Below are positions 1 to 6,660 of a DNA stretch of 6,902 nt, piece by piece. The stretch spans positions 1 through 6,902 of the forward strand of contig JANMZR010000063.1 of the NCBI GenBank assembly GCA_031383555.1. The letters are read 5' to 3'. Below the pieces are notes generated by a model, which ran no database searches, was not told the origin of the DNA, and saw only the letters and a list, made by a program, of their open reading frames with translations. Positions within the stretch are counted from its first letter, which is position 1. The number at the start of each line of letters is the position of its first letter. The DNA is from JANMZR01 sp031383555. Lineage in GTDB: Bacteria; Bacteroidota; Bacteroidia; Cytophagales; Spirosomataceae. Both the position numbers and the translations under genes were made by a program.

Positions 1-1657
1 CTCTAACAGGCGATTGCTCTTGGTACATTAATTGGCCACCGGCATACACTTTAACTTTAGCGCCTATTCCTCTTTTATTTTGTTTTCCTCCGTCTAATTC
101 TATACTTAAATAGTTGTTTTTAACCAATTTTTCTGCATTATTTTTATAAATACTAGCTACTTCATTTGAATTATTTATCACCAAATCGAGGTCGCCATCA
201 TTGTCCAAATCGGCATAGGCAGCACCTGCTGAAACTCCTTTTTCAGTAAAGCCCCATTCATGACTCATTTTTCTAAATCGTGGCGACGAACCGGTGCCAT
301 CACCTTGATTTTGAAATGCATAATTTTCAATTTTATTAGTTGGCATTTTACGTAAATATTCAGTCATCGAATCCATATTTGATGTATCTTTTGCCATAGT
401 TTTAATTACTCTATCCACTTGATATTTTAAGAAGTCCATCTCGGTATAATCTTTTACGTAGCCATTGGTCACAAACAAATCTTTATATCCATCGTTGTCA
501 TAATCGCCAAATAAGGCCGCCCAACTCCAATCTGAATTAGACACCCCAGCCAGCTGTCCAACTTCACTAAATGTGCCATCGCCATTGTTATGCTGAAGCA
601 TATTACGGCTGTATTGATAATAAAAGCCTTGTTTAAATAGGTACTGAAACTTATCGAAATTTTCGGCCCCACTATGCATTTTAATAGTTTTATTGTCTTC
701 AGGCATCATATCCAAAGTTACCAAATCTACAAGGCCATCATTGTCGTAATCGGCTGCATCAGAGCCCATTGAGTATAAGGAAATATTGTCCATTGTGCTG
801 GTCAATTTCTCAGTAAATCGTGGCGACGAACCGGTGCCATTCTTATTATTTTCAAAAAAATAGTCCGGCTCATTAAAGTCGTTAGAAACGGTGATATCGG
901 GCCAGCCATCATTATTAAAGTCAGAGATGGCAATCCCTAAGCCGAAGGTTAAAACGTTTGACATTATTCCAGCACTATCACTAATATTTGTAAAATGATT
1001 GTTATCGTTTCTATACAATTTGCTGGCAAAATCTGGATTCCGTTCTTTACGTAACTCAGGATTGTCTTGCACGCCAGCGGTATATTTTTGAATAGAGTGG
1101 TTGATAATAAAGCAGTCTAAATCACCGTCCTTGTCATAATCTAAAAAGGAGGCCATTGTCGAGTATCCATTATCAGCGAGGCCATATTCTTCAGCTTTTT
1201 CTGAAAAACTGAGATCTCCATTGTTGATAAAAAGTAAGTTTTTGCGGCGTTCAGGGTTTATATCAGCTGATCGGCAAATATAAATGTCAAGTTTCCCGTC
1301 ATTATTAATGTCGGTCATAGTGGCTCCGGTGCACCAACCTTGCATTTGATCGACCCCTGATTTTACTGTAATATCATCAAACTGCATATTGCCTTTGTTT
1401 AAGTATAGGCGGTTTCTGACCATATTTCCAGTGAAAAGTACATCCTGAAGGCCGTCGTTATTGATATCGCCAATGGCTACACCGCCACCATTATAGAAAT
1501 AGATATAGTTGGAAACATTGAGTGGTCCGTCTTCAAAAAGTGTATTTTGGAATTTGATGCCAGTTTCAGATTCAGAAAGTCGTGAGAAAAGTGTATTTTC
1601 TTTTTTACAGGAAAAGAGAGATAATAAAGTGATTAAATAAATTAAGCATCTAAACAT
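1..1657 (-). CDS. FG-GAP/VCBS-repeat lipoprotein with ASPIC/UnbV domain (CRTAC1-like), 3' end missing
   Basis: Open from ATG at 1657 to the left edge: 552 codons seen, no stop, so the C-terminus lies outside. The start is fixed by a lipoprotein signal peptide (hydrophobic residues 5-16, lipobox LFSC with Cys17, then KKE) and an in-frame stop just upstream. Seven Ca2+-binding FG-GAP loops of the type DxDxDGxxD begin at residues 64, 116, 173, 246, 303, 385 and 483, enough for a seven-bladed beta-propeller. From about residue 514 the sequence NNYLSIELDGG...RGIGAKVKVYAGGQ matches the start of the ASPIC/UnbV domain and is cut by the window edge. Relatives in Bacteroidota are often near 1100 aa, so roughly half may be missing. 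Such proteins are commonly found near SusC/SusD pairs; their biochemical role is not established. Probable location is the outer membrane, likely facing out. Odd feature: an identical GTGSSPRF segment at residues 274-281 and 454-461, encoded by an exact DNA repeat. The gene probably has its own promoter, because a terminator separates it from the SusD gene. Confidence 0.9.
   Translation of the reverse strand, partial: MFRCLIYLITLLSLFSCKKENTLFSRLSESETGIKFQNTLFEDGPLNVSNYIYFYNGGGVAIGDINNDGLQDVLFTGNMVRNRLYLNKGNMQFDDITVKSGVDQMQGWCTGATMTDINNDGKLDIYICRSADINPERRKNLLFINNGDLSFSEKAEEYGLADNGYSTMASFLDYDKDGDLDCFIINHSIQKYTAGVQDNPELRKERNPDFASKLYRNDNNHFTNISDSAGIMSNVLTFGLGIAISDFNNDGWPDITVSNDFNEPDYFFENNKNGTGSSPRFTEKLTSTMDNISLYSMGSDAADYDNDGLVDLVTLDMMPEDNKTIKMHSGAENFDKFQYLFKQGFYYQYSRNMLQHNNGDGTFSEVGQLAGVSNSDWSWAALFGDYDNDGYKDLFVTNGYVKDYTEMDFLKYQVDRVIKTMAKDTSNMDSMTEYLRKMPTNKIENYAFQNQGDGTGSSPRFRKMSHEWGFTEKGVSAGAAYADLDNDGDLDLVINNSNEVASIYKNNAEKLVKNNYLSIELDGGKQNKRGIGAKVKVYAGGQLMYQEQSPVR
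274..300 (-). repeat. 27-bp GC-rich exact direct repeat, copy B (in-frame, codes GTGSSPRF)
   Basis: This copy is identical over 27 bp to 814-840 and in the same orientation; the flanking bases differ on both sides (c/g before, c/t after). The plus-strand core is TGGCGACGAACCGGTGCCA. Read on the minus strand it encodes GTGSSPRF at residues 454-461 of the propeller lipoprotein, between FG-GAP loops 6 and 7. It contains the palindrome ACCGGT, TGGC/GCCA ends, and a small hairpin TCGT-GGCG-ACGA at 278-289. It stands out as GC-rich in an AT-rich window. Confidence 0.9.
814..840 (-). repeat. 27-bp GC-rich exact direct repeat, copy A (in-frame, codes GTGSSPRF)
   Basis: Second copy of the element at 274-300, exactly 540 bp (180 codons) away, so both are read in the same frame. 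It encodes residues 274-281 between FG-GAP loops 4 and 5. The usual hairpin sequence in this family is N-G-D-G-T-F. Here five residues, GSSPR, sit between the Thr and the Phe. The uninterrupted version in the same gene is GGCACATTT at 569-577. The difference can be written as a 15-bp insertion CGGTTCGTCGCCACG between GGCAC and ATTT. Confidence 0.9.
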
Positions 1658-1679
1658 GATATAATGATTTTCTTATTTG

Positions 1680-1700
1680 GATATTTGATATTTGATATTG
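1680..1700. repeat. 3 x 7-bp tandem repeat in the leader of the propeller lipoprotein gene
   Basis: Three head-to-tail copies of a 7-mer read GATATTT, GATATTT, GATATTG on the plus strand; the third differs in its last base. They lie between the candidate -7 element (1704-1711) and the ATG at 1657, so they would form part of the 5' leader or overlap the transcription start. Copy number could vary by slippage, but in such AT-rich DNA a chance origin is also plausible. Confidence 0.6.
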
Positions 1701-1703
1701 TTC

Positions 1704-1711
1704 CAAAGTTA
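1704..1711 (-). promoter_or_regulatory. Candidate Bacteroidota promoter -7 element for the propeller lipoprotein gene
   Basis: The minus strand reads TAACTTTG, a full match to the Bacteroidota primary-sigma -7 consensus TAnnTTTG. It lies 46 bp upstream of the ATG at 1657, predicting a leader of about 40 nt. The -33 half is weak: the nearest TTG upstream (minus strand, about 1739-1737) is roughly 25 nt away, longer than the usual spacing. Its position downstream of the susCD terminator agrees with separate transcription of this gene. Confidence 0.45.
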
Positions 1712-1756
1712 GTTGAAATTCCTATTTAAATAATAACAATATTTGGGTTCAATTTT

Positions 1757-1771
1757 ATAGAAATTTTCTAT
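1757..1771. promoter_or_regulatory. 15-bp perfect palindrome, possible operator
   Basis: ATAGAAA-T-TTTCTAT is a perfect 7+1+7 palindrome about 46 bp upstream of the candidate -7 element of the propeller gene. The position would suit a dimeric regulator. It is purely A/T-rich apart from one G/C pair per arm, so chance is a real alternative, and no regulator gene is visible in the window. Confidence 0.25.
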
Positions 1772-1867
1772 TTAAAAAACTCTTTAAAGTCATCACTTTG
1801 AATTACTAGATTTTTATGAATTACAAGATTATAATCACCAAATTAATATATTTTTGAAAGCCTTACC

Positions 1868-1906
1868 AAAAAAAGATTCCACCAAATAAAACTACCTGAT
1901 GGAATC
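1868..1906 (-). terminator. Rho-independent terminator after the SusD-like gene
   Basis: On the minus strand, GATTCCA (1906-1900) pairs perfectly with TGGAATC (1881-1875). After one mismatch, two more pairs (1898-1897 with 1884-1883) extend the stem around a 12-nt loop. The stem is followed directly by seven T residues (1874-1868). It starts 26 bp past the SusD stop codon. There is no T-run on the other side, so it works in the minus direction only. It most likely ends the susCD transcript and separates it from the lipoprotein gene downstream. Confidence 0.7.
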
Positions 1907-1932
1907 CATTTATTCAACTATTAAAAAAACAT

Positions 1933-3537
1933 TTAATTTTTATCCCACCATAACGGTGTAGTAATTTTGTCTCCACCAGGGCCCAATAATGGAATGCCTG
2001 TTTCAACACCAGCTGCATTATTTTGCTTCTCAGCCAATAAAAAGTTTATTCTTCTTATATATTGTTTCGTTGGATCTGGAATATCTGGATTTTCAGAACT
2101 TACTACAGGGTACCCAGGGAAGTACCTACCACGACGCATATCTGCCCAAGCCTCGTTACCATCAGGAAACAACGCAACCCATTTTTGTATGGCAATTTGC
2201 TCTTTTTGAACTTTTGGATCACTAGAGAACTTAATTGGTGCAGTGCCTGCCGCTGGCGACTTCATAAAATCTTCTGGAGCAATTGGTTTTGCTTCACTAT
2301 TTGTATATTCAGCTATTGCAGCGGCATCAGAGATACCCCATTGTTTCATTGAGGTTTCAATACCTTTATCATACATTTCCTTGGCAGTACCACCCATTGC
2401 CCAACCTAATGTTGCACCTTCTGCTCTTAAAAAATAAGCTTCAGCACCACACATGATGTTTTGACGAGTTGAAAGATAACCTGCATCGCCTGCAAATGAC
2501 GGTGACGACCATCTAGCACCTACTTTTGCATTAACAGTTGGCTGATTTGACTTGTCAGTAAGTTGAGCTACAGTTAGGCCATTTCTTAAACCATCATATT
2601 CTCCGGTTCCCTTAGGGTTATCTCCAGTAGCACCATTTGGCAACCAATATACCTTCATCCTTGGGTCTTTATATCCCTTCAATACAGACTCCATTGTAGC
2701 ACTCATTCGGAACTCATTCCAATCACTCATTTGTGATAGACCGTTCGTATCGTTACCATTTGTACTTTTCTCCAAAGTAGCACCATCCGTTTCACTCAAC
2801 ATAACACCATCAGCAACAGCAGCTTCACCTTCTGTTTTGGCACGAGCTGGGTCTACTTTAGAAATACGAATGGCTAATCTTAACCGTAAAGTATTTGCTA
2901 ATCTTCTCCATTTCACTAAATCACCACCATAAATCAGGTCATAAGCACCATAGGTTTTTACCGAAGCATCTTTAGCAATTTGAGCTTTTAATGCTGAAGT
3001 TGCACTAGCTAATCTTTTGAAAAAGTCGTCATATACTTTGTCTTGTGCATCATAAGCTACTGATGCGCCTGGTTTACCTGCCTTTGAGTAAGGTATAGGG
3101 CCCCAATAGTCAGTAACTCTATGAAATCCAATAACCCAAAGTATATTTGCTAAAGCGCTTTCAGGCGAATCGGGCTTTGAAGCCGCAAAAATTGATTCCA
3201 ACTGAGGTGCCATTTCACTATAAAAAGGGTTGAAAGCTGCACCAACCCAGTCCATTCTGATATTGTATCTATCCGAAGGGAAATAAGTTGTTGTATTTGA
3301 AAAATACTGCGCATATTGATCCGCAAATAGATTTTGAGCTACTTGATAATTCCAAATATTTGGCATAGCAGTTGCTTCTGCTTTTGAAAATAAGAAGGGT
3401 AATTCAGCTGAACCAACAGTCGCAATTGCATTTCTATTGGTGTTTATTTCTCCAAACTTATCAGTACAAGACATCAACAAGGAGGCTATGACAATAGCCG
3501 CCATGTTTAATTGTTTTAAGATTGTTATTTTTTTCAT
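1933..3537 (-). CDS. SusD/RagB-family nutrient-binding outer-membrane lipoprotein (SusD-like_2 type)
   Basis: Complete, 534 aa. It is the surface lipoprotein that captures substrate and closes over the SusC barrel as a lid. The signal peptide MKKITILKQLN... ends in the lipobox LMSC with Cys24 as the lipidated residue, followed by TDKFGEINTN, typical of this family. Family landmarks: VTDYWGPIPYSKA (141-153), DLVKWRRLANTLRLRLAIRIS (206-226, a TPR-like helix highly typical of the SusD-like_2 group), DPRMKVYW (291-298), AEAYFLRAEG (365-374), QKWVALFPDGNEAWADMRRG (451-470) and the C-terminal PLWWDKN. The length is normal for the family. The gene begins 18 bp after the stop of the SusC-like gene, so the two are almost certainly co-transcribed. 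No Shine-Dalgarno is visible, as is usual in Bacteroidota; the KK-rich signal-peptide start supports the ATG at 3537. A strong hairpin terminator follows. The substrate cannot be inferred: SusD-like_2 proteins occur in many loci without carbohydrate enzymes, so peptide, glycan or other organic substrates all remain open. Confidence 0.95.
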   Translation of the reverse strand: MKKITILKQLNMAAIVIASLLMSCTDKFGEINTNRNAIATVGSAELPFLFSKAEATAMPNIWNYQVAQNLFADQYAQYFSNTTTYFPSDRYNIRMDWVGAAFNPFYSEMAPQLESIFAASKPDSPESALANILWVIGFHRVTDYWGPIPYSKAGKPGASVAYDAQDKVYDDFFKRLASATSALKAQIAKDASVKTYGAYDLIYGGDLVKWRRLANTLRLRLAIRISKVDPARAKTEGEAAVADGVMLSETDGATLEKSTNGNDTNGLSQMSDWNEFRMSATMESVLKGYKDPRMKVYWLPNGATGDNPKGTGEYDGLRNGLTVAQLTDKSNQPTVNAKVGARWSSPSFAGDAGYLSTRQNIMCGAEAYFLRAEGATLGWAMGGTAKEMYDKGIETSMKQWGISDAAAIAEYTNSEAKPIAPEDFMKSPAAGTAPIKFSSDPKVQKEQIAIQKWVALFPDGNEAWADMRRGRYFPGYPVVSSENPDIPDPTKQYIRRINFLLAEKQNNAAGVETGIPLLGPGGDKITTPLWWDKN

Positions 3538-3555
3538 GTGTTATTATTGTGTTGA

Positions 3556-6500
3556 TTAAAAGCTTAACTGTAAATTTACACCCATTGTTTGCGTACTTGG
3601 ATTATTAGCGTATTCAACTCCTTGAAAGTTAGTTGAAGCTAAACTCATATCTGGATCAAATGGCAAAGTACGCTTTCCTAACCCAGGTATATCAAGTATA
3701 GATTTTCCACGATATAAGAAGGCAAGATTTCTACCAACCAATGATAATTTAGCACCATTGATGTATTTGTTATTTTTCAAAGGTATTTGATAGCCTAAAG
3801 AAAATTCACGAATTCTAATATTAGTCGCATCATACATAAAGAATTCCGCATTTCCATAACGCTTACCTGAAGCTATTTGCCAAAACTGTTGTGAATTAAT
3901 TTTAGCATCTACTTTTTGGCCTTTTTCGTCAACACCACCCAAGTTCCAGCCACCTTCTCTGTATTTAGCGGTACCTTCAGAAATTCCACTAGCAGCAAGA
4001 TTCATTTCTCCGCCCGCCATTACAACTCCGCCGATTCTACCATCTACTAATACTCTTGCACTAAAGCCTTTAAAGGTAAATGTATTAGTAAAACCAAAAT
4101 TTGCTTTTGGATTGAAATTACCCAGATTTTTTTGATTTTTATTATCGATTAAAGGTAGGCCTTCTTTAGTAACTAAAAATTGACCTGCGGGATTACGTGC
4201 CCAAGTAGTTCCAAACAAATCACCAAATTTAGCACCTTCTTCAACTATAGGCGTTGCCGATCTTGCAAAGCCATCCCCTAAAAAGGTTCTTTTAATATTT
4301 GGATCCAATGCAATTACATCGTTTGTATTAGTAGCAAAGTTTAAAGTGGTAGTCCAGTTGAAATCACTACCTTGTACAATTGTACCATCTAGTACAATTT
4401 CCAAACCTTTATTTTGAATATTTCCAGCGTTTATATATTGGCTACTATATCCTGTGGCTTGGGGCAAAGCAATTCTAAGTAATTGGTTAAATGAATTACT
4501 TTTGTAGATATTAACAGTTAAACCCAATCTGTTTTGTAAGAAGCGTGCTTCAACTCCAAATTCCAAACTTTTTGTAATTTCAGGCTTTAATTCAGGAAAT
4601 GGAAGCGTACCTCCTCTTTGAAGAAAACCAACACCTGCTCCACTTGAATATTGATAAATTGGATTTAATAAAGCAAATTGTGCCCCATTACCCACTTGTG
4701 CGTAGTTGAAATTAGTTTTAAGGAATGTAAATGCTGCTGGTAGTTTTATCATTTCAGACAAAATTGCTGAAACGCCAATTGATGGATAAAAGAAGCTATG
4801 AGGCGGTGGTAATGTTGACTCCCAATCTTGACGAACGCTCATATCCAAAAACAATTTGTCTTTATATCCAAAATTTGCTTGGCCAAATAGAGCTTGCTTT
4901 TCAACTTCATCGGCGCCTTGAGAAACTTGAGGGGCTTTTGCAAAACTTGAGCTAAATTTGTTTGTAACATTTAAACCGTTTGTATTAATACTATAATAAC
5001 TACCAAAACCTCTATTCAAAATTGCACCAACTCGGTAATCAACTTTCAAATCTGAAGTAATTGAGTTTTTTCCTTCCAATCGAGCTTCATACCAAGTAGA
5101 TGTACCAGTACCATTATCTACAGATAAATTACCCCCAGGGCGAGTAAACAATATGGTACCTTCATGCACTTGTGTTTGACCGACAGTACTCATTTTATCC
5201 AAGTTAGCTTTTCCAATAACTGAAAGCCAATCTGTTAATTTGTATGTTGCAGACAAGAATCCTATTATTCTATCTCTATTTTCTTCAATATTGTATCGGT
5301 TTGTCATCCAATATGGATTTTGATAAATTGAAGATAATGTAGAAGGGAAGTTTGTAGCCGTTGGAATACCAACGTTATTCAATTTTTCAAAATTTGATAA
5401 TTGTGCTGTTGTGAAACTTCTTGCAACGTTATAAATATTTATCACTGGTGCATTACTTTCACCGTTTAAAGGCCTTCCTTGAATATCATGATTTACATAA
5501 GTAATTTTAGCATCTGTTGAAAACCTGGAAGAAATTTGATTTGTAATTCTAAGGTTAACGGTATGTCTTTTTAATTCATTATTAGATAAATATCCTTTAA
5601 GGTTAGCATTTGTATAGGAGAAATACGTTTGCATTTTATCGCTACCACCGCTTATACCAATTGAGTTATTCAAGCTTGCACCTGTTCTAAAAAAGTTTTT
5701 AACATTGTCAGGTTGCGGACTGTAGGTAGCAGGATTTCCTAAATGGTCAGTGTATGATTGACCAGTCATTTTAGCTCCCCAGCTTTCCCCACGTGTTGGA
5801 TCAAGTTTACCGTCATTTCCTTGGCCATATTCATTTTGAAAGAATGGCAAAGCCCAAGCTTTCTCAGTTGAAAAACCAGAGTTGATAGTTACAGAAACTT
5901 TATCTTTCTTACCTTTTTTGGTTGTAATTATAAGTACGCCGTTGGCTGCTTGGCTACCGTAAAGTGCAGCAGCAGATGCTCCTCTTAATACCGTACTTGA
6001 TTCGATGTCATCAGGATTGATATCCATGGCACCATCTGAGCTTTGTACACCACCGAAGTCGCTACCAGGACCATTAGATCCATTATTTATAGGTACGCCA
6101 TCTACCACTATCAAAGCATTGTTATTGCCTTGTATAAAACGGTTACCCCTTAATACAATTCTAGCACCAGAGCCTACACCTCCTGAGCCTTGTTGTATAA
6201 CAGCACCGGCAATTTTCCCTTGTAATGAACCAATAAAGTTATTGGCATCTCTCACTTCGGTTAATTCGGTTGGTTTTAACTGTTGAGTTGCATAAACTAG
6301 GGTTTTCTTTTCACGAGAAATACCCAAAGCAGTTACCACAACTTCACTTAAATTACCTGAACTTTCAGACAAGGTAAAGTTTAATTCTGTTGCATTAGCA
6401 GACACAACTTTTTCTAATTTATCGAAACCAATTAATGAAACAATAAGAGATACATCTCCTGAAGGCACACTTAATGAATATCGACCATTGGCATCGCTAA

Positions 6501-6660
6501 TAGTGCCTTTTGTTGTGCCTTTTATTAGAACTGAGGCCCCAGGCTGCATTTCATTGGCAGCTGACATTATTTTGCCAGTTATTGTTCTGGTTTGAGCTTG
6601 AATTGTATTCACAAGCAAAAATAATGCGGCCACAAATAGTAAGTATTTAATTTTTGGCAT
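3556..6660 (-). CDS. SusC/RagA-family TonB-linked outer-membrane transporter
   Basis: Complete, 1034 aa. It is an energised outer-membrane channel that imports the ligand held by the neighbouring SusD-like protein. Signal peptide 1-22 ends IQA before QTRTITGK. Residues about 26-100 form the carboxypeptidase-regulatory-like domain typical of the SusC family (ITGKI, GASVLIKGTTKGTISDANGRYSL). The TonB-box/SusC segment LSEVVVTALGISREKK lies at 104-119. The plug domain spans about 120-250, with ALIVVDGVPINN (182-193) and the family signature DINPDDIESSTVLRGASAAALYGSQAANGVLIITTKKG at 213-250. The beta-barrel follows, with NEYGQGNDG (276-284), ATNIRIREFSLGYQIP (945-960), GRNLAFLY (976-983), FDPDMS (1001-1006) and a terminal beta-signal ending in LQLSF with final Phe. 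There is no N-terminal STN domain, so signalling to an anti-sigma factor is not expected. An in-frame TAG lies shortly upstream of the ATG at 6660, and the region before the ATG is A-rich without a Shine-Dalgarno. It is the first gene of a two-gene susCD operon. Confidence 0.96.
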   Translation of the reverse strand: MPKIKYLLFVAALFLLVNTIQAQTRTITGKIMSAANEMQPGASVLIKGTTKGTISDANGRYSLSVPSGDVSLIVSLIGFDKLEKVVSANATELNFTLSESSGNLSEVVVTALGISREKKTLVYATQQLKPTELTEVRDANNFIGSLQGKIAGAVIQQGSGGVGSGARIVLRGNRFIQGNNNALIVVDGVPINNGSNGPGSDFGGVQSSDGAMDINPDDIESSTVLRGASAAALYGSQAANGVLIITTKKGKKDKVSVTINSGFSTEKAWALPFFQNEYGQGNDGKLDPTRGESWGAKMTGQSYTDHLGNPATYSPQPDNVKNFFRTGASLNNSIGISGGSDKMQTYFSYTNANLKGYLSNNELKRHTVNLRITNQISSRFSTDAKITYVNHDIQGRPLNGESNAPVINIYNVARSFTTAQLSNFEKLNNVGIPTATNFPSTLSSIYQNPYWMTNRYNIEENRDRIIGFLSATYKLTDWLSVIGKANLDKMSTVGQTQVHEGTILFTRPGGNLSVDNGTGTSTWYEARLEGKNSITSDLKVDYRVGAILNRGFGSYYSINTNGLNVTNKFSSSFAKAPQVSQGADEVEKQALFGQANFGYKDKLFLDMSVRQDWESTLPPPHSFFYPSIGVSAILSEMIKLPAAFTFLKTNFNYAQVGNGAQFALLNPIYQYSSGAGVGFLQRGGTLPFPELKPEITKSLEFGVEARFLQNRLGLTVNIYKSNSFNQLLRIALPQATGYSSQYINAGNIQNKGLEIVLDGTIVQGSDFNWTTTLNFATNTNDVIALDPNIKRTFLGDGFARSATPIVEEGAKFGDLFGTTWARNPAGQFLVTKEGLPLIDNKNQKNLGNFNPKANFGFTNTFTFKGFSARVLVDGRIGGVVMAGGEMNLAASGISEGTAKYREGGWNLGGVDEKGQKVDAKINSQQFWQIASGKRYGNAEFFMYDATNIRIREFSLGYQIPLKNNKYINGAKLSLVGRNLAFLYRGKSILDIPGLGKRTLPFDPDMSLASTNFQGVEYANNPSTQTMGVNLQLSF

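Noticed and set aside
469..672. Minus-strand open frame of 67 codons with a hydrophobic stretch
   Set aside because: It is out of frame inside the propeller lipoprotein gene, whose own frame is continuous and full of FG-GAP motifs here.
274..840. Possible CRISPR array or attachment-site pair for the 27-bp repeats
   Set aside because: Only two copies, 540 bp apart, with intact coding sequence between them that continues the propeller. There is no spacer structure, integrase or cas gene.
2250..2262. Possible third copy of the GC-rich repeat in the SusD-like gene (TGGCGAC)
   Set aside because: Only seven bases match and the flanks differ; expected by chance.
1967..2437. Several overlapping plus-strand open frames opposite the SusD-like gene (1967-2209, 1989-2225, 2062-2352, 2243-2437)
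   Set aside because: They lie entirely antisense to a clear SusD coding region, overlap each other in different frames, and have no recognisable domain, signal or start context.
4731..4955. Plus-strand open frame of 74 codons
   Set aside because: Antisense shadow of the SusC beta-barrel; no domain or initiation signal.
6005..6286. Plus-strand open frame of 93 codons, rich in Pro and Leu
   Set aside because: Antisense to the conserved SusC plug domain; its composition is the mirror of that coding sequence.
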